Assembly (NCBI GenBank): GCA_017503015.1
Contig: JAFVTX010000001.1
Coordinates: 31,648-95,647, forward strand
DNA: 64,000 nt
DNA from: Fibrobacter sp.
GTDB lineage: Bacteria; Fibrobacterota; Fibrobacteria; Fibrobacterales; Fibrobacteraceae
Direction of reading: 5' to 3'
This document shows positions 48,566-57,751 of this stretch, piece after piece; within the stretch, counting starts at the first letter, position 1; every line of letters starts with the position of its first letter. The notes below the pieces were generated by a model that was given only the letters and a program-made list of their open reading frames with translations, was not told the origin of the DNA and made no database searches. Made by a program: the position numbers and the translations under genes.

Positions 48566-49447
48566 ATGGAACTTCGAGTTTTGCGGTATTTTCTGGAGGC
48601 GGCGCGGTTGGGGAATGTCTCGCGCGCGGCGGATAATCTTTGCGTGACGCAGCCGACGGTGAGTCGCCAGCTCAAGGAGCTGGAGGAGGAACTGGGCGAG
48701 AAGCTTTTCGAGCGCACGAATTACGCGATTCGGCTGACGCCTGCGGGGGAACTCTTGCGGGAGCGTGCGGAGGATATCCTTTCGATGGCGGACAGGACGG
48801 TGCAGGATTTCAAGTCGCTGAAGGAAGACGAGGTGGTGGGTGAAATCGCCATTGCCTGCGCGGAATCGCGGAACGTGAATTTTCTTTCGAAGTGCATCGC
48901 GATTCTCCGGGACGACTATCCGAAGATTAAGTACAACTTATATTCGGGCGACAGCGAGCGCGCCCTGGAAAAGCTGGACAAGGGCATTTTTGATTTCGCG
49001 GTGGTTGTAGACAACGTCAATTTGGAAAAGTACAACTGCCTTGCGGTGCGTTCTGTCGATCGCTGGGGCGTGGTGATGCGTCGCGACGACCCTTTGGCCA
49101 AGCGGGATTTCATCGAGCCAAAGGATTTGCTCGACAAGCCGTTGATGGCGTCGCGCCAGGCGATGGTGGCGGATTTGCCGAAGTGGTTCGGCGACGATAT
49201 TTCGAAGCTGAACGTAATCGTGGGGCTGGATCTTTCGTACAACGGTTCGGTGCTTGCCAAAGAGGGCACGGGCTACCTACTCACTTTCGACGGCCTTGTG
49301 GATACGAGCCGCAGTTCGCGCCTGTGCTTCAGGCCGCTCATGCCCGAGCTCACCACCAACATGTACATCATTTGGCGGCGGGGCCAGCAGTTCACGCGGG
49401 CGGGCGAACTTTTCCTCGATACGCTCCGGCACGTGCTGGGGGAATAG
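48566..49447 (+). CDS. LysR-family transcriptional regulator
   Basis: The 293-residue product has the LysR winged helix at residues 1-60 (YFLEAARLGNVSRAADNLCVTQPTVSRQLKELEEELGEKLFER) and a C-terminal substrate-binding domain (VGEIAIACAES...). The target is unknown. It lies upstream of and in the same direction as the biotin genes, 48 bases before bioF, so it could regulate them, but LysR proteins usually act on divergent genes and none is present. A TATTAG box lies 9 bases before the ATG. Confidence 0.9.
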   Translation: MELRVLRYFLEAARLGNVSRAADNLCVTQPTVSRQLKELEEELGEKLFERTNYAIRLTPAGELLRERAEDILSMADRTVQDFKSLKEDEVVGEIAIACAESRNVNFLSKCIAILRDDYPKIKYNLYSGDSERALEKLDKGIFDFAVVVDNVNLEKYNCLAVRSVDRWGVVMRRDDPLAKRDFIEPKDLLDKPLMASRQAMVADLPKWFGDDISKLNVIVGLDLSYNGSVLAKEGTGYLLTFDGLVDTSRSSRLCFRPLMPELTTNMYIIWRRGQQFTRAGELFLDTLRHVLGE

Positions 49448-49495
49448 AAGCGGATAAAAAAGCTATCTTGGTGTGTAAACGTATCAGAATATATA

Positions 49496-50722
49496 ATGTC
49501 TACCATTATCAGTAAATTTACAGACGCGGCTCTTTCGGAGATGCGACAAAACCATACGTACCGTACCATGCGCCTGATGGAATCTCCCGAAGCCTCCCGA
49601 GTTTTAATTCGCAACACAAAAGACGGAAATTCTCATGAGCAGGTTCTGCTGGCGTCTAATTCTTACCTGGATTTGGCGAATGTTCCGGAACTGAAGCAGG
49701 CCATGGCTAATGCCGTGCTGGAATGGGGTACAGGGAGTGGTGGCGCACGACTTACCACAGGCAACAAGACTCCCCATGTGGAGCTGGAATCCGAAATTGC
49801 CCGTTTCAAGGGCGAAGAAGCCGCCATTACATTTAACACGGGCTATATGGCGAACGTGGGAACGATATCGGCTCTTTGCGGAAAGGGCGACTACGTCTTT
49901 AGTGACGAGCTGAACCACGCAAGCATCATAGACGGCATTCGTTTGTCGCGATCCAAGTGCCTTGTTTACAAGCACAACGACATGGCCGATTTGGAGCGTG
50001 CCATTTTGGAAGCGAAAGATGCCGCCGCAAAATCCGGTGCGGAATTCCGTGGAATGGTCGTAACCGATGCCGTGTTCAGCATGGATGGCGACCTGGCGAA
50101 CTTGCCGGAACTCTTACGTATTGCCCATGGGCACGATTGCCTTTTGATGATTGACGAGGCCCATGCTACAGGCGTAATTGGCAAAACAGGGCGCGGTTTG
50201 GCGGAGCACTACAGTTGCGGACACGCCGATGTTACCGTAGGTACGCTCAGCAAGGCCGTAGCCGCCGAGGGCGGCTTTGTGGCGGGTTCGGCGAAGTTGA
50301 TAGATTTTTTGAGAAACAAGGCCCGGAGTTTTATTTTTACGACAGCGATGGCTCCTGCCGTTGCCGCTGCTGCCCTGAACAACCTGAAGTTTATCGACGC
50401 CCATCCGGAAAGGGTTCGGCAGCTTCGTGGCAATGTGGATTTCTTCTGTGAAAGCCTCCGCCGCGAAGGTTTGGATGTTGCTACGTCGCCATCGGCTATC
50501 GTTCCCATTGTTATCGGTGACGAGGCTAAGGCGATGCAGGTCTCGGAGGCTTTGCAAGAACGCGGAATTTTGATTCCTGCCATCCGCTATCCGACGGTTG
50601 CCAAGGGGCAAGCCCGCCTACGTGCAAGCCTTATGGCAACTCATACCAAAGAGGACCTTTTGTTTGCCGCCCATACCCTGGCGGAACTGTGCAACACCCC
50701 GAACCTCGTACCTAGAACTTAA
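49496..50722 (+). CDS. bioF: 8-amino-7-oxononanoate synthase
   Basis: The 408-residue PLP enzyme of the alpha-oxoamine synthase family shows ASNSYLDLANVPELK, GTGSGGARLTTGN, DELNHASIIDG, MIDEAHATGVIGKTGRG and TLSKAVAAEGGF, the last containing the PLP lysine. It condenses pimeloyl-CoA with alanine in biotin synthesis. The neighbours bioD, bioA and bioW place it in that pathway rather than in 2-amino-3-ketobutyrate metabolism. It is the first gene of the operon. Confidence 0.92.
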   Translation: MSTIISKFTDAALSEMRQNHTYRTMRLMESPEASRVLIRNTKDGNSHEQVLLASNSYLDLANVPELKQAMANAVLEWGTGSGGARLTTGNKTPHVELESEIARFKGEEAAITFNTGYMANVGTISALCGKGDYVFSDELNHASIIDGIRLSRSKCLVYKHNDMADLERAILEAKDAAAKSGAEFRGMVVTDAVFSMDGDLANLPELLRIAHGHDCLLMIDEAHATGVIGKTGRGLAEHYSCGHADVTVGTLSKAVAAEGGFVAGSAKLIDFLRNKARSFIFTTAMAPAVAAAALNNLKFIDAHPERVRQLRGNVDFFCESLRREGLDVATSPSAIVPIVIGDEAKAMQVSEALQERGILIPAIRYPTVAKGQARLRASLMATHTKEDLLFAAHTLAELCNTPNLVPRT

Positions 50723-50752
50723 TACCTAACCACTAACCACTGCTTACTAATC

Positions 50753-51463
50753 ATGTCCAAAGGTTATTTCATTACAGCAACCGGCACCGATGTCGGAAAA
50801 ACCTATGTTACGGCCCTTCTCGTGAAAAAATGGCGGAACCTGGGAATTGACGCGGGCTACTACAAGGCTGCCCTCAGCGGGGCAGAACTCAGGGACGGTA
50901 AGTGGGTTGCGGGCGACGCCGATTATGTCAAGCGCTTTGCAAGTCTCGTTGATTCCCAAGAACAGTTAGTCAGTTACGTGTACAAGGAGGCCGTTTCGCC
51001 CCACCTCGCCGCCCGTAAAGAGGGAAACCCTGTAGAGCTTTCGAAGGTCCGCGAAGATTTCGAAGCGGCTTGCGCCCGTCACGAATTTATTTTCGCAGAA
51101 GGATCCGGCGGAATCATTTGCCCCATTCGCTACGACGACGATACTGCCACAGGTATTGATGATACTGCAAAGGCAGTGCCGAAAAAAATTTTCCTTGTAG
51201 ATATTATCAAGGCGTTAAACTTGCCAATCCTTGTGGTGACCACGGCGGCACTGGGTTCCATCAATGCCTGTGTTCTTACCGTAGAATACGCAAGGTCTCG
51301 AGGAATCAACGTTCACGGCTTGATCGTGAACCGCTACGGCATGAGCAAAAATTTCGAGATGGAAGATGACAACATCAGGATGATGCAGGACTTGACCGGG
51401 TTACCTGTTTTTGCTAAAATTTCTGAAGGGGACAATGATTTAGGAGTCGATAAAACTTTCTAG
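50753..51463 (+). CDS. bioD: Dethiobiotin synthetase
   Basis: The 236-residue product has the P-loop ATGTDVGKTYVTALL, the diaminopelargonate and ATP segment YYKAALSGAE, EGSGGIICPI and ILVVTTAALGSINACVLTVE. It closes the ureido ring of dethiobiotin using ATP and carbon dioxide. It lies 30 bases after bioF, in the same direction. The spacer contains short ACTAACC-like repeats and no promoter is obvious. Confidence 0.93.
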   Translation: MSKGYFITATGTDVGKTYVTALLVKKWRNLGIDAGYYKAALSGAELRDGKWVAGDADYVKRFASLVDSQEQLVSYVYKEAVSPHLAARKEGNPVELSKVREDFEAACARHEFIFAEGSGGIICPIRYDDDTATGIDDTAKAVPKKIFLVDIIKALNLPILVVTTAALGSINACVLTVEYARSRGINVHGLIVNRYGMSKNFEMEDDNIRMMQDLTGLPVFAKISEGDNDLGVDKTF

Positions 51464-51474
51464 ATTTGGCCCGT

Positions 51475-52773
51475 ATGAATTTTGATAGCGAACACCTGTG
51501 GCACCCTTACGCGGCGCTCAGGAATACACCTGCACGTTTTTTAGCAAAGAAAGCTCACGGCACGACCATTGAAACAGCCGATGGGCTGAAACTTTTAGAC
51601 GCCGTGTCTAGCTGGTGGTGCATGGCGCACGGACACAATGCTCCTGAAATTGTTGAGGCAATCCAGAAGCAGAGCGAAAAGATGTGCCACGTGATGTTCG
51701 GCGGGTTCACCCACGAACCTGCTATTGAACTTGGCAAGCACCTTGTAAAATTCTTGCCCGAAGGCCTGAACAGGATTTTCTATGCGGATTCGGGCAGCAT
51801 TGCCGTAGAATGTGCCGCCAAGATGGCGGTGCAATACCAGCATTCCCTTGGTCATGCCGAACGTTGCAAGCTGGTGGCTTTGAAAGGCGGGTATCATGGG
51901 GATACGGCCGGAGCCATGGCGCTCAGCGACCCCGACGGAATGCATGTGCTTTTCCGCGGAATCATGCCGCATCATTATTTTGCCGAGCGCCCGAACTGCC
52001 GCTTTGATGCCCCTTGGGACGATAACGACTTTGCCTCGATGGAGCGTGTTGTGGAAGAGCACGAGAACGAAATAGCCGCCGTCATTTGCGAGCCCGTTTT
52101 TCAGGGTGGAAACGGCATGTGGCTCTACAATGCGGGCTACCTAAAACGCCTCCGCAAGTTTTGCGACGAAAAAGGCATCCTGTTGATTCTGGATGAAATC
52201 GCTTCTGGTTTTTACCGCACGGGTCCGCGATTCGCGATGATGCATGCGGGGATAAAGCCCGACATTTTGTGTATCGGCAAGGCCCTTACCGGCGGAAGCA
52301 TTACCATGGCCGCTTGTGTCGCTTCGGAGAATGTGGCCGAAACCATTACGAACAGCAAGATTCCCGCGTTTATGCACGGGCCCACCTACATGGCGAACCC
52401 GCTAGCATGCGCTGCAGGTATTGCCTCCCTTACGCTTTTTGAAAACCGAAACTATGCGAGCGAAGTCGCCCGAATCGAAAAGCGGCTCCGTGCAAATCTG
52501 GAACCACTCCGCAATCTCGAAAACGCCGCAGACGTGCGTGTTCTTGGCGCCATCGGTGTTCTGGAGCTGAAGGCAAAACCATCCGCAGACGATATTCTGC
52601 GCGTGATTCGCGAAACGGGCGTATGGCTCAGGCCTTTCTGCAACTATGTCTATACGATGCCGCCGTTTATTACAACCGATACCGAAATTGACCGCATTTG
52701 CGAAGCGATCAAGATGATTGGGGAATGTGAGCCTGCTCCAATTGTGGATGGCGAAGACGAATTTCACGAGTAA
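51475..52773 (+). CDS. bioA: Adenosylmethionine-8-amino-7-oxononanoate aminotransferase
   Basis: ATG 51475 (MNFDSEHLWHPYAAL) is preferred to a TTG 9 bases upstream. The class III aminotransferase has VSSWWCMAHGHNAPEI, YADSGSIAVECAAKMA, KGGYHGDTAGAMALSD, LLILDEIASGFYRTG and IGKALTGGSITMAACVAS with the PLP lysine. HLWHPY near the N-terminus is the BioA hallmark. It converts KAPA to DAPA using S-adenosylmethionine. It follows bioD by 11 bases and is followed by bioW after 3 bases. Confidence 0.95.
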   Translation: MNFDSEHLWHPYAALRNTPARFLAKKAHGTTIETADGLKLLDAVSSWWCMAHGHNAPEIVEAIQKQSEKMCHVMFGGFTHEPAIELGKHLVKFLPEGLNRIFYADSGSIAVECAAKMAVQYQHSLGHAERCKLVALKGGYHGDTAGAMALSDPDGMHVLFRGIMPHHYFAERPNCRFDAPWDDNDFASMERVVEEHENEIAAVICEPVFQGGNGMWLYNAGYLKRLRKFCDEKGILLILDEIASGFYRTGPRFAMMHAGIKPDILCIGKALTGGSITMAACVASENVAETITNSKIPAFMHGPTYMANPLACAAGIASLTLFENRNYASEVARIEKRLRANLEPLRNLENAADVRVLGAIGVLELKAKPSADDILRVIRETGVWLRPFCNYVYTMPPFITTDTEIDRICEAIKMIGECEPAPIVDGEDEFHE

Positions 52774-52776
52774 AAA

Positions 52777-53559
52777 ATGGACTATTACAGTTTGAAAATG
52801 CGGGCTTCGCAGCAGATTGGCGAAGGCGACCAAAAACGCGAACAGCATATTTCCGGAGCAGAACGCATTGTGAGTCGTGAAGCCGTTGAGGCGGTCTGTT
52901 CGGCAATGGCCCGCCGAGCCCTTACCCATTCCAAGGGCGACCCGGACTTTATCAACATAAAAATCGAGAAGGTCTGCGAAAAGGATATCCAGATTTTAAA
53001 GGCACTGCCGGTCACACGGGTGGATGTGGACTCTTGGCAACAAGGACTGGACAAGGCCTTTGAACTCATCGATAAAGCTGTTTTTTCTTGTCATCCACGC
53101 GAAGGCGGGAATCTAGGTTCTCTAAAAGATTTCAGGAAAAAGCTTCCTGAACTTTTGCGCGAAACCTTCCCCATGCGCGGCGCCATGCTTTACGATATTG
53201 CTACCGGAGAGCGGCTTGAACCCGATCATGAGCGGGGTGTGCGGGCCACCTACATGGATGCACTCCGTTCCAGCGATGTCGATAGCCAAAAGAACCATTT
53301 CAACGAAGCTATTGTGCTTGCGACCAAGGTGGCCAATGCCCCCGGCATGGTGGCGGAGCTCTGCATTTCTGACGACCCTGAATACGTAACGGGTTACGTG
53401 GCCAGCAAGGAACTGGGTTACGTGCGCATCATGAAAATGAAGGAAATGGGCGACGAAAATGGCGGCCGCATATTCCTGTTTGATTCCCGCAAGGCTAAAG
53501 CCGAAGAATGCATAGAGTACCTACAAAAGAAGAAAGTCCTTGTAGATACGCAGCTATAG
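52777..53559 (+). CDS. bioW: 6-carboxyhexanoate--CoA ligase (pimeloyl-CoA synthetase) with an inserted repeat
   Basis: The 260-residue product has the BioW start YYSLKMRASQQIGEGDQ, HISGAERIVSREAVE, ALTHSKGDPDFINIKIE and later GVRATYMDA and HFNEAIVLATKVANAPGMVAELCISDDPEY. It makes pimeloyl-CoA from free pimelate, so this bacterium can use pimelate as biotin precursor. Residues about 104-114 (SCHPREGGNLG) are not BioW sequence: they are the translated form of the palindromic repeat seen elsewhere in the window, inserted in frame. Confidence 0.92.
   Translation: MDYYSLKMRASQQIGEGDQKREQHISGAERIVSREAVEAVCSAMARRALTHSKGDPDFINIKIEKVCEKDIQILKALPVTRVDVDSWQQGLDKAFELIDKAVFSCHPREGGNLGSLKDFRKKLPELLRETFPMRGAMLYDIATGERLEPDHERGVRATYMDALRSSDVDSQKNHFNEAIVLATKVANAPGMVAELCISDDPEYVTGYVASKELGYVRIMKMKEMGDENGGRIFLFDSRKAKAEECIEYLQKKKVLVDTQL
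53087..53120. repeat. Palindromic repeat inserted in frame in bioW
   Basis: TGTCATCCACGCGAAGGCGGGAATC-type element like those at 48155-48313 and 55404. Its length keeps the frame and it encodes about eleven extra residues between two helices, much like Rickettsia palindromic elements. Confidence 0.7.
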
Positions 53560-53577
53560 CTTTAATGTAGTGGGATT

Positions 53578-54579
53578 TTACACCCGTCCAGCGAACATGT
53601 TGCTGAACAGCATCAGTCCCGAAACAAAGATGATGATACCGCCAGCAAGTGTAGCGACGGTGTAGATTTTCGTGGCGATTTTAGTATGGGCACTTCCCTT
53701 GTCGATTCCCTTGCGGAAAGCGACGGCGGCAATGCCGAAGGCCACGTTGGTAATGGTCATGCCGATGCAAATGACGAGCGCTCCCAAGAGGGAAAGTGCC
53801 ACCATGGAGTTCAGCAGGCAGAAAAGCACAATCAGCGCCACGGCGGGGCAGGGAACAATTCCCGTGACGGCGGCCACCCCGATGATTTCGCGCCAGCGGG
53901 CAATGGGCGGGAGTGGCGTTTCCGAGCAGTGTTCTGCGCTTTCTCCACCCTGTGCAACCATTTTGGCCTGCTTTCGTTGCGTGATAATATCGCGGATGCC
54001 GAGTACCACAAGTAAAATGCCCGTAAGCATCACCAGCGCATAGCTTGCTTTTTCGATGCCTATACGGCCGGTTTCAAAGGCGTTGAATACGGTGGCCCTG
54101 AAAATGACATACAAAATAAGCAAAAGCAAGACGGCGCTCATGGTGTGGATCACGGTAATGCCCGCTCCCAGAGCAACACCTTGCCTCCAGCGTCCGCGTC
54201 GGGCTATAAAATAGCCTACCACGATGGATTTTCCGTGCCCGGGGCCCAATGCATGCAGCATGCCGTACACGAGGCAAATGGCGAGGAATTTCCAGATGAC
54301 GCCCCAGTCGCCGCCTTTCATGGCCGAAATGACGGCGGTGAGTTTTTCACGGAGGATTTTTTGTTCCTGGGCGATGACGGCGTAAAACGAGGTTTGCTTT
54401 TTAGGTGCGACAGTGGGGGCTACAGTTTCGCTTGTGGTGTTGCCGTTATCGGGTGCAGCGACTTGCTCTGTGGGAGTCGCTTTTTTGACATCGCCCATGT
54501 CAAAGCGTTTCTTTTTCACATCGGAAAACGCCAGGGAGGCGAGAATCAAGATTAGCAGGAAAACGATATACTTGTTCAT
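53578..54579 (-). CDS. NicO-family nickel/cobalt transporter
   Basis: The 333-residue product has a signal-anchor, a Thr/Pro-rich hydrophilic stretch and about six membrane spans. LVYGMLHALGPGHGKSIVVGYF holds the family metal motif (H-x-x-x-P-G-H-G-K), and GIVPCPAVALIVLFCLL is the second conserved span. The group exports or imports nickel or cobalt (RcnA/NicO). It is convergent with bioW, 18 bases away, with no clear terminator between them. Confidence 0.88.
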   Translation of the reverse strand: MNKYIVFLLILILASLAFSDVKKKRFDMGDVKKATPTEQVAAPDNGNTTSETVAPTVAPKKQTSFYAVIAQEQKILREKLTAVISAMKGGDWGVIWKFLAICLVYGMLHALGPGHGKSIVVGYFIARRGRWRQGVALGAGITVIHTMSAVLLLLILYVIFRATVFNAFETGRIGIEKASYALVMLTGILLVVLGIRDIITQRKQAKMVAQGGESAEHCSETPLPPIARWREIIGVAAVTGIVPCPAVALIVLFCLLNSMVALSLLGALVICIGMTITNVAFGIAAVAFRKGIDKGSAHTKIATKIYTVATLAGGIIIFVSGLMLFSNMFAGRV

Positions 54580-54671
54580 AATTGAGTTTTCATAAGATGA
54601 AAATGGTTATAGACGAAAACAAAAAACAAAGAAAACTTTCAGGGAGATGAAGCCCTGTCACGACAGAAAGA

Positions 54672-55298
54672 TTAAATAGCTTGCAACAACGCGGTCAGGC
54701 GAATTTCTATCTCGTCCCAGCTGCCGCTTGCCATGAGCGCGGGGTTGAAGATGCTCCCGCCAAAAGAAATCAGGTTCGCACCCGCTTCCATGTAGGCCTT
54801 TGCATTCTGCGGGTTCACGCCGCCGCAAGCCATCAGGGGAATGTCCCGGAAAGGCCCGCGCAGGGCCTTGATGTATTCCGGGCCACCTACGCAGTTCACC
54901 GGGAAAACCTTCACGGCGGCGGCACCCAGGTCGTAAGCCTTCTGCACTTCGGTAGGGGAAAGGGCTCCGGGAATAATGGGGATCCCTGCCGTATTGGACA
55001 GGCGCACAATCTCTTTGCGGGTGTTGGGGGTCACGATGAATTCGGCCCCTGCGTTTACGGCCTTTTCCAAGTCGCTTTCGTGCCGGACTGTGCCTGCCCC
55101 TACCAAGATTCCATAAGAACCCGCACAGTCCTTGAGCCTCTTGATAATGCTGGTGGCACCGGCGGTGTTCATGGTGACCTCGATGGCCTTGAGCCCGCAC
55201 TTGGCGGCGGTTTCTACGCAGGCTTCTTCGGCACCCTGGGGAATGTCGCGGAGAATGCCCACGACTGGCATCGGTTTTAGAAATTCAAGAAGATCCAT
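54672..55298 (-). CDS. eda: KDPG/KHG aldolase (bifunctional)
   Basis: The 208-residue TIM-barrel enzyme has VVGILRDIPQGAEEACVETAAKCGLKAIEVTMNT with the catalytic Glu, GAGTVRHESDLEKAVNAGAEFIVTP, and AAVKVFPVNCVGGPEYIKAL with the Schiff-base lysine. It cleaves 2-keto-3-deoxy-6-phosphogluconate (or 4-hydroxy-2-oxoglutarate) to pyruvate and an aldehyde. No Edd gene is near, so the role here could also be uronate catabolism. Confidence 0.93.
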   Translation of the reverse strand: MDLLEFLKPMPVVGILRDIPQGAEEACVETAAKCGLKAIEVTMNTAGATSIIKRLKDCAGSYGILVGAGTVRHESDLEKAVNAGAEFIVTPNTRKEIVRLSNTAGIPIIPGALSPTEVQKAYDLGAAAVKVFPVNCVGGPEYIKALRGPFRDIPLMACGGVNPQNAKAYMEAGANLISFGGSIFNPALMASGSWDEIEIRLTALLQAI

Positions 55299-55403
55299 AC
55301 GGTGAATATAGGTAATAGATAGCAGGTTGTAGGGGGTAGAGGCTAGGATTTAGGGGCTAGGATTTAGGGATTAGGGAAATGTGGAATGTGAGGCGCGAAA
55401 AAC

Positions 55404-55430
55404 GTCATCCCCGACTTGGTCGGGGATCCG
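55404..55430. repeat. Dispersed palindromic repeat
   Basis: GTCATCCCCGACTTGGTCGGGGATCC: stem ATCCCCGAC/GTCGGGGAT. It is the same class as the repeats at 2936, 48155 and in bioW. Confidence 0.6.
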
Positions 55431-55490
55431 CTTGATAAACAGCAAGCAGATGTTCGCCTCCGCGAACATGACGAAGGAGACTTGTTTTTA

Positions 55491-55547
55491 AGACTCATCA
55501 CTCATAACTCACAACTCATCACTCATCACTCATCACTCATCACTCGT
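55491..55547. repeat. Tandem 7-base repeat (ACTCATC-like) in a gene spacer
   Basis: Eight or so imperfect copies of ACTCATC/ACTCATA at the 3' end of the permease gene. A related stretch (ACAACTCATAACTCATTACTC) lies at 56829-56857 next to the ATPase gene, and CTAGGATTTAGGG repeats lie at 55340-55375. Confidence 0.6.
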
Positions 55548-56745
55548 ACCTTAGCGCTTCTATGGGGTCCAGCTTGCTGGCCTTGCGGGCAGGGTACCAT
55601 CCGAAAAAGACTCCCGTGGCAAAGCATACGGCAAAGCTGATGATCACGCTTGCAAACGACACGATCATGGGCCAGCCCATAACCGTCTTTACAATCTGCG
55701 AAGCCGCCACCCCGAGGAGAATCCCTATGACGCCTCCCATGAGGCTGATGGTCACTGATTCGAACAGGAACTGCATCAAAATGTCGCGCCCACGGGCGCC
55801 AATGGCCATACGGAGCCCGATTTCCTTGGTGCGTTCGGTAACCGACACGTACATGATATTCATGATGCCGATACCGCCTACAAACAAGCTAATGCCCGCG
55901 ATAACGGTCAGCACCAGCGCCAGCATGTCCGAGGTGCTGGTGACCATGGTTATCATTTCTTCTTGCGTGAACACCCGGAAGGGATCCGTAGGCTTGGTCC
56001 AGTTACGGCGTTCCTTCAGTATGCCCATGATTTCTTCGGTGGCCTTTTCGGCATAGCCCTCGCCGATAGAGTTAGCGTAAATCTGGCGGATGTTGGTGGC
56101 GGCCGAGAACCTGCGCATCACGGTTTGGTAAGGCGTAAAGATGACATCATCGTTGTCCTGCCCGAAATCTCCGGAGCCTTTTGATTTCAAGGTGCCGATG
56201 ACCTTCAGTGGAATGCTCTTATAGCGGATGGTTTTGCCGATGGGATTTTCGCCTGCAAAGAGGTTCTTCACCACCGTCTGGCCAATAACGCAGACTTTCG
56301 CCATGCGGTCGGCGGCATCGTCGAACATTACGCCGTCCTCGATTTCGTAGTTGCGAATCTTGAGGTAGTCGGCGGAGATGCCACTCAGGGTGGTGGGGGA
56401 GTTGTTGTTTCCTACGATGGCTTGCCCGTTCACGGTAATCATGGGAGAAACACCGTTAATGTAGGTTGCGTTTTCCCGGATGGCGATGACATCTTTTTCT
56501 TCTAACATCTCGGAAGATTCCGCCTGTACGCCGCCACGCCTGTTCCAGTTGGGCATGACGATGATGGCGTTGGTGCCCATGCTGGTCATCTGTTCCTTGA
56601 TGGACTGGCGAGACCCTTCGCCCATGGCCACCATTGTAATCACCGCCGCTACACCAATGACGATACCCAGCACCGAAAGGAAGGTGCGCATGCGGTTACG
56701 CAGTAGGGCGCGTAAGGCGATCTTTGCTAGGGTCAACGGGTTCAT
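55540..56745 (-). CDS. MacB-like ABC transporter permease
   Basis: The 401-residue protein has the FtsX/MacB layout: N-terminal span with RTFLSVLGIVIGVAAVITMVAMGEGSR, a large extracytoplasmic domain (about residues 40-270) and three C-terminal spans including GGIGIMNIMYVSVTERTKEIGLRMAIGA and SLMGGVIGILLGV. MacB-type transporters drive mechanotransmission across the periplasm for export of peptides, toxins or lipoprotein substrates. The ATPase gene is 105 bases upstream in the same direction. No MacA-type adaptor is present. Confidence 0.9.
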   Translation of the reverse strand: MNPLTLAKIALRALLRNRMRTFLSVLGIVIGVAAVITMVAMGEGSRQSIKEQMTSMGTNAIIVMPNWNRRGGVQAESSEMLEEKDVIAIRENATYINGVSPMITVNGQAIVGNNNSPTTLSGISADYLKIRNYEIEDGVMFDDAADRMAKVCVIGQTVVKNLFAGENPIGKTIRYKSIPLKVIGTLKSKGSGDFGQDNDDVIFTPYQTVMRRFSAATNIRQIYANSIGEGYAEKATEEIMGILKERRNWTKPTDPFRVFTQEEMITMVTSTSDMLALVLTVIAGISLFVGGIGIMNIMYVSVTERTKEIGLRMAIGARGRDILMQFLFESVTISLMGGVIGILLGVAASQIVKTVMGWPMIVSFASVIISFAVCFATGVFFGWYPARKASKLDPIEALRYE

Positions 56746-56850
56746 GGTTAGTAGGTTATAGGTTTTAGGTGGTAGGGGTTAAGATGACGAAGATGGACTC
56801 ATCTATCATTATTCGTTTTACATTATACATTGCTCACAACTCATAACTCA

Positions 56851-57603
56851 TTACTCAAATTCCTCCGGAGGGGGCAATGCATCGAAGGCGGCTTTTGCGT
56901 CTTGCATTTCGTGGGTTTCGTCTTTCTTGACAAGGCCGTCTCGGAGTGTGATGGTGCGTTCGCTGAAGGTGGCGATGTCGGGTTCGTGGGTCACGAAGGC
57001 GATGGTTTTCCCCTGCCGGTGCAGTTCCTGGAAAATCATCATGATTTCGTAACTGGTTCGGGTGTCCAGGTTTCCGGTGGCTTCGTCTGCCAAAATGATA
57101 ACGGGGTCGTTCACCAGCGCCCGGGCTATAGCCACCCGCTGCTGCTGTCCGCCGGACATCTGGTTGGGCAGGTGGTTCACGCGGTCGGAAAGCCCCACCA
57201 TATCCAGGGCTTCCAGGGCCCGGCGGCGGCGCTCCGCCGAAGACACTCCCGAGTTGTAAAGCAGGGGGAGCTCTACGTTCTCGACGGCGGTGGTTCGGTT
57301 TAGCAGGTTGTAGTTCTGGAATACGAACCCGATTTTTTTGCCCCGGATACGGGCCAGGGCGTCTCGGGAAAGCCTTTCGGTGTGTTCCCCGTCCAGAATA
57401 TAGTGGCCGGAGGTGGGCTTGTCCATGCAGCCCAATATGTTCAGCATGGTGGACTTGCCCGACCCGCTGGTGCCCATGATGGTCACGAACTGCCCCGGAA
57501 ATATGTCGAAAGACACGCCCCGCAGGGCGTGAACCATCTCGGAACCCATCTTGAAGTCCCGACGCAGGTTTTCGATGGAAAGTATGGGCAAATCGTTTGA
57601 CAT
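56851..57603 (-). CDS. ABC transporter ATP-binding protein (MacB/LolD type)
   Basis: ATG 57603 is chosen because the longer frame overlaps the promoter and start of the divergent OmpA gene. The 250-residue ATPase has Walker [13 protein letters not shown], the signature [17 protein letters not shown], Walker [14 protein letters not shown] and the H-loop IAFVTHEPD. It belongs to the LolD/MacB group and powers the permease downstream. The C-terminus is short and acidic. Confidence 0.93.
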   Translation of the reverse strand: MSNDLPILSIENLRRDFKMGSEMVHALRGVSFDIFPGQFVTIMGTSGSGKSTMLNILGCMDKPTSGHYILDGEHTERLSRDALARIRGKKIGFVFQNYNLLNRTTAVENVELPLLYNSGVSSAERRRRALEALDMVGLSDRVNHLPNQMSGGQQQRVAIARALVNDPVIILADEATGNLDTRTSYEIMMIFQELHRQGKTIAFVTHEPDIATFSERTITLRDGLVKKDETHEMQDAKAAFDALPPPEEFE

Positions 57604-57708
57604 CACCTTGTTTTGATTCCCGTGAATACCTTCAGGTTGCCGAAAATACCCTAATTTCGCGGCATTCTTGGGCAAAGTTAAAATATTGTGAGTAATAACT
57701 GAAAATTT

Positions 57709-57717
57709 TGCTATAAT
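57709..57717 (+). promoter_or_regulatory. Extended -10 promoter of the OmpA/TSP3 gene
   Basis: TGC-TATAAT, a perfect extended -10 box with only a weak -35 match upstream. AGGGGA (57739-57744) is the ribosome site of the following gene. Confidence 0.7.
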
Positions 57718-57751
57718 TTTCCCTAAAGTTATAAATCTAGGGGATTTATTC

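Noticed and set aside
49460..49500. BirA operator before bioF (TGTAAAC half-site)
   Set aside because: Only one half-site is present; the required inverted second half is missing.
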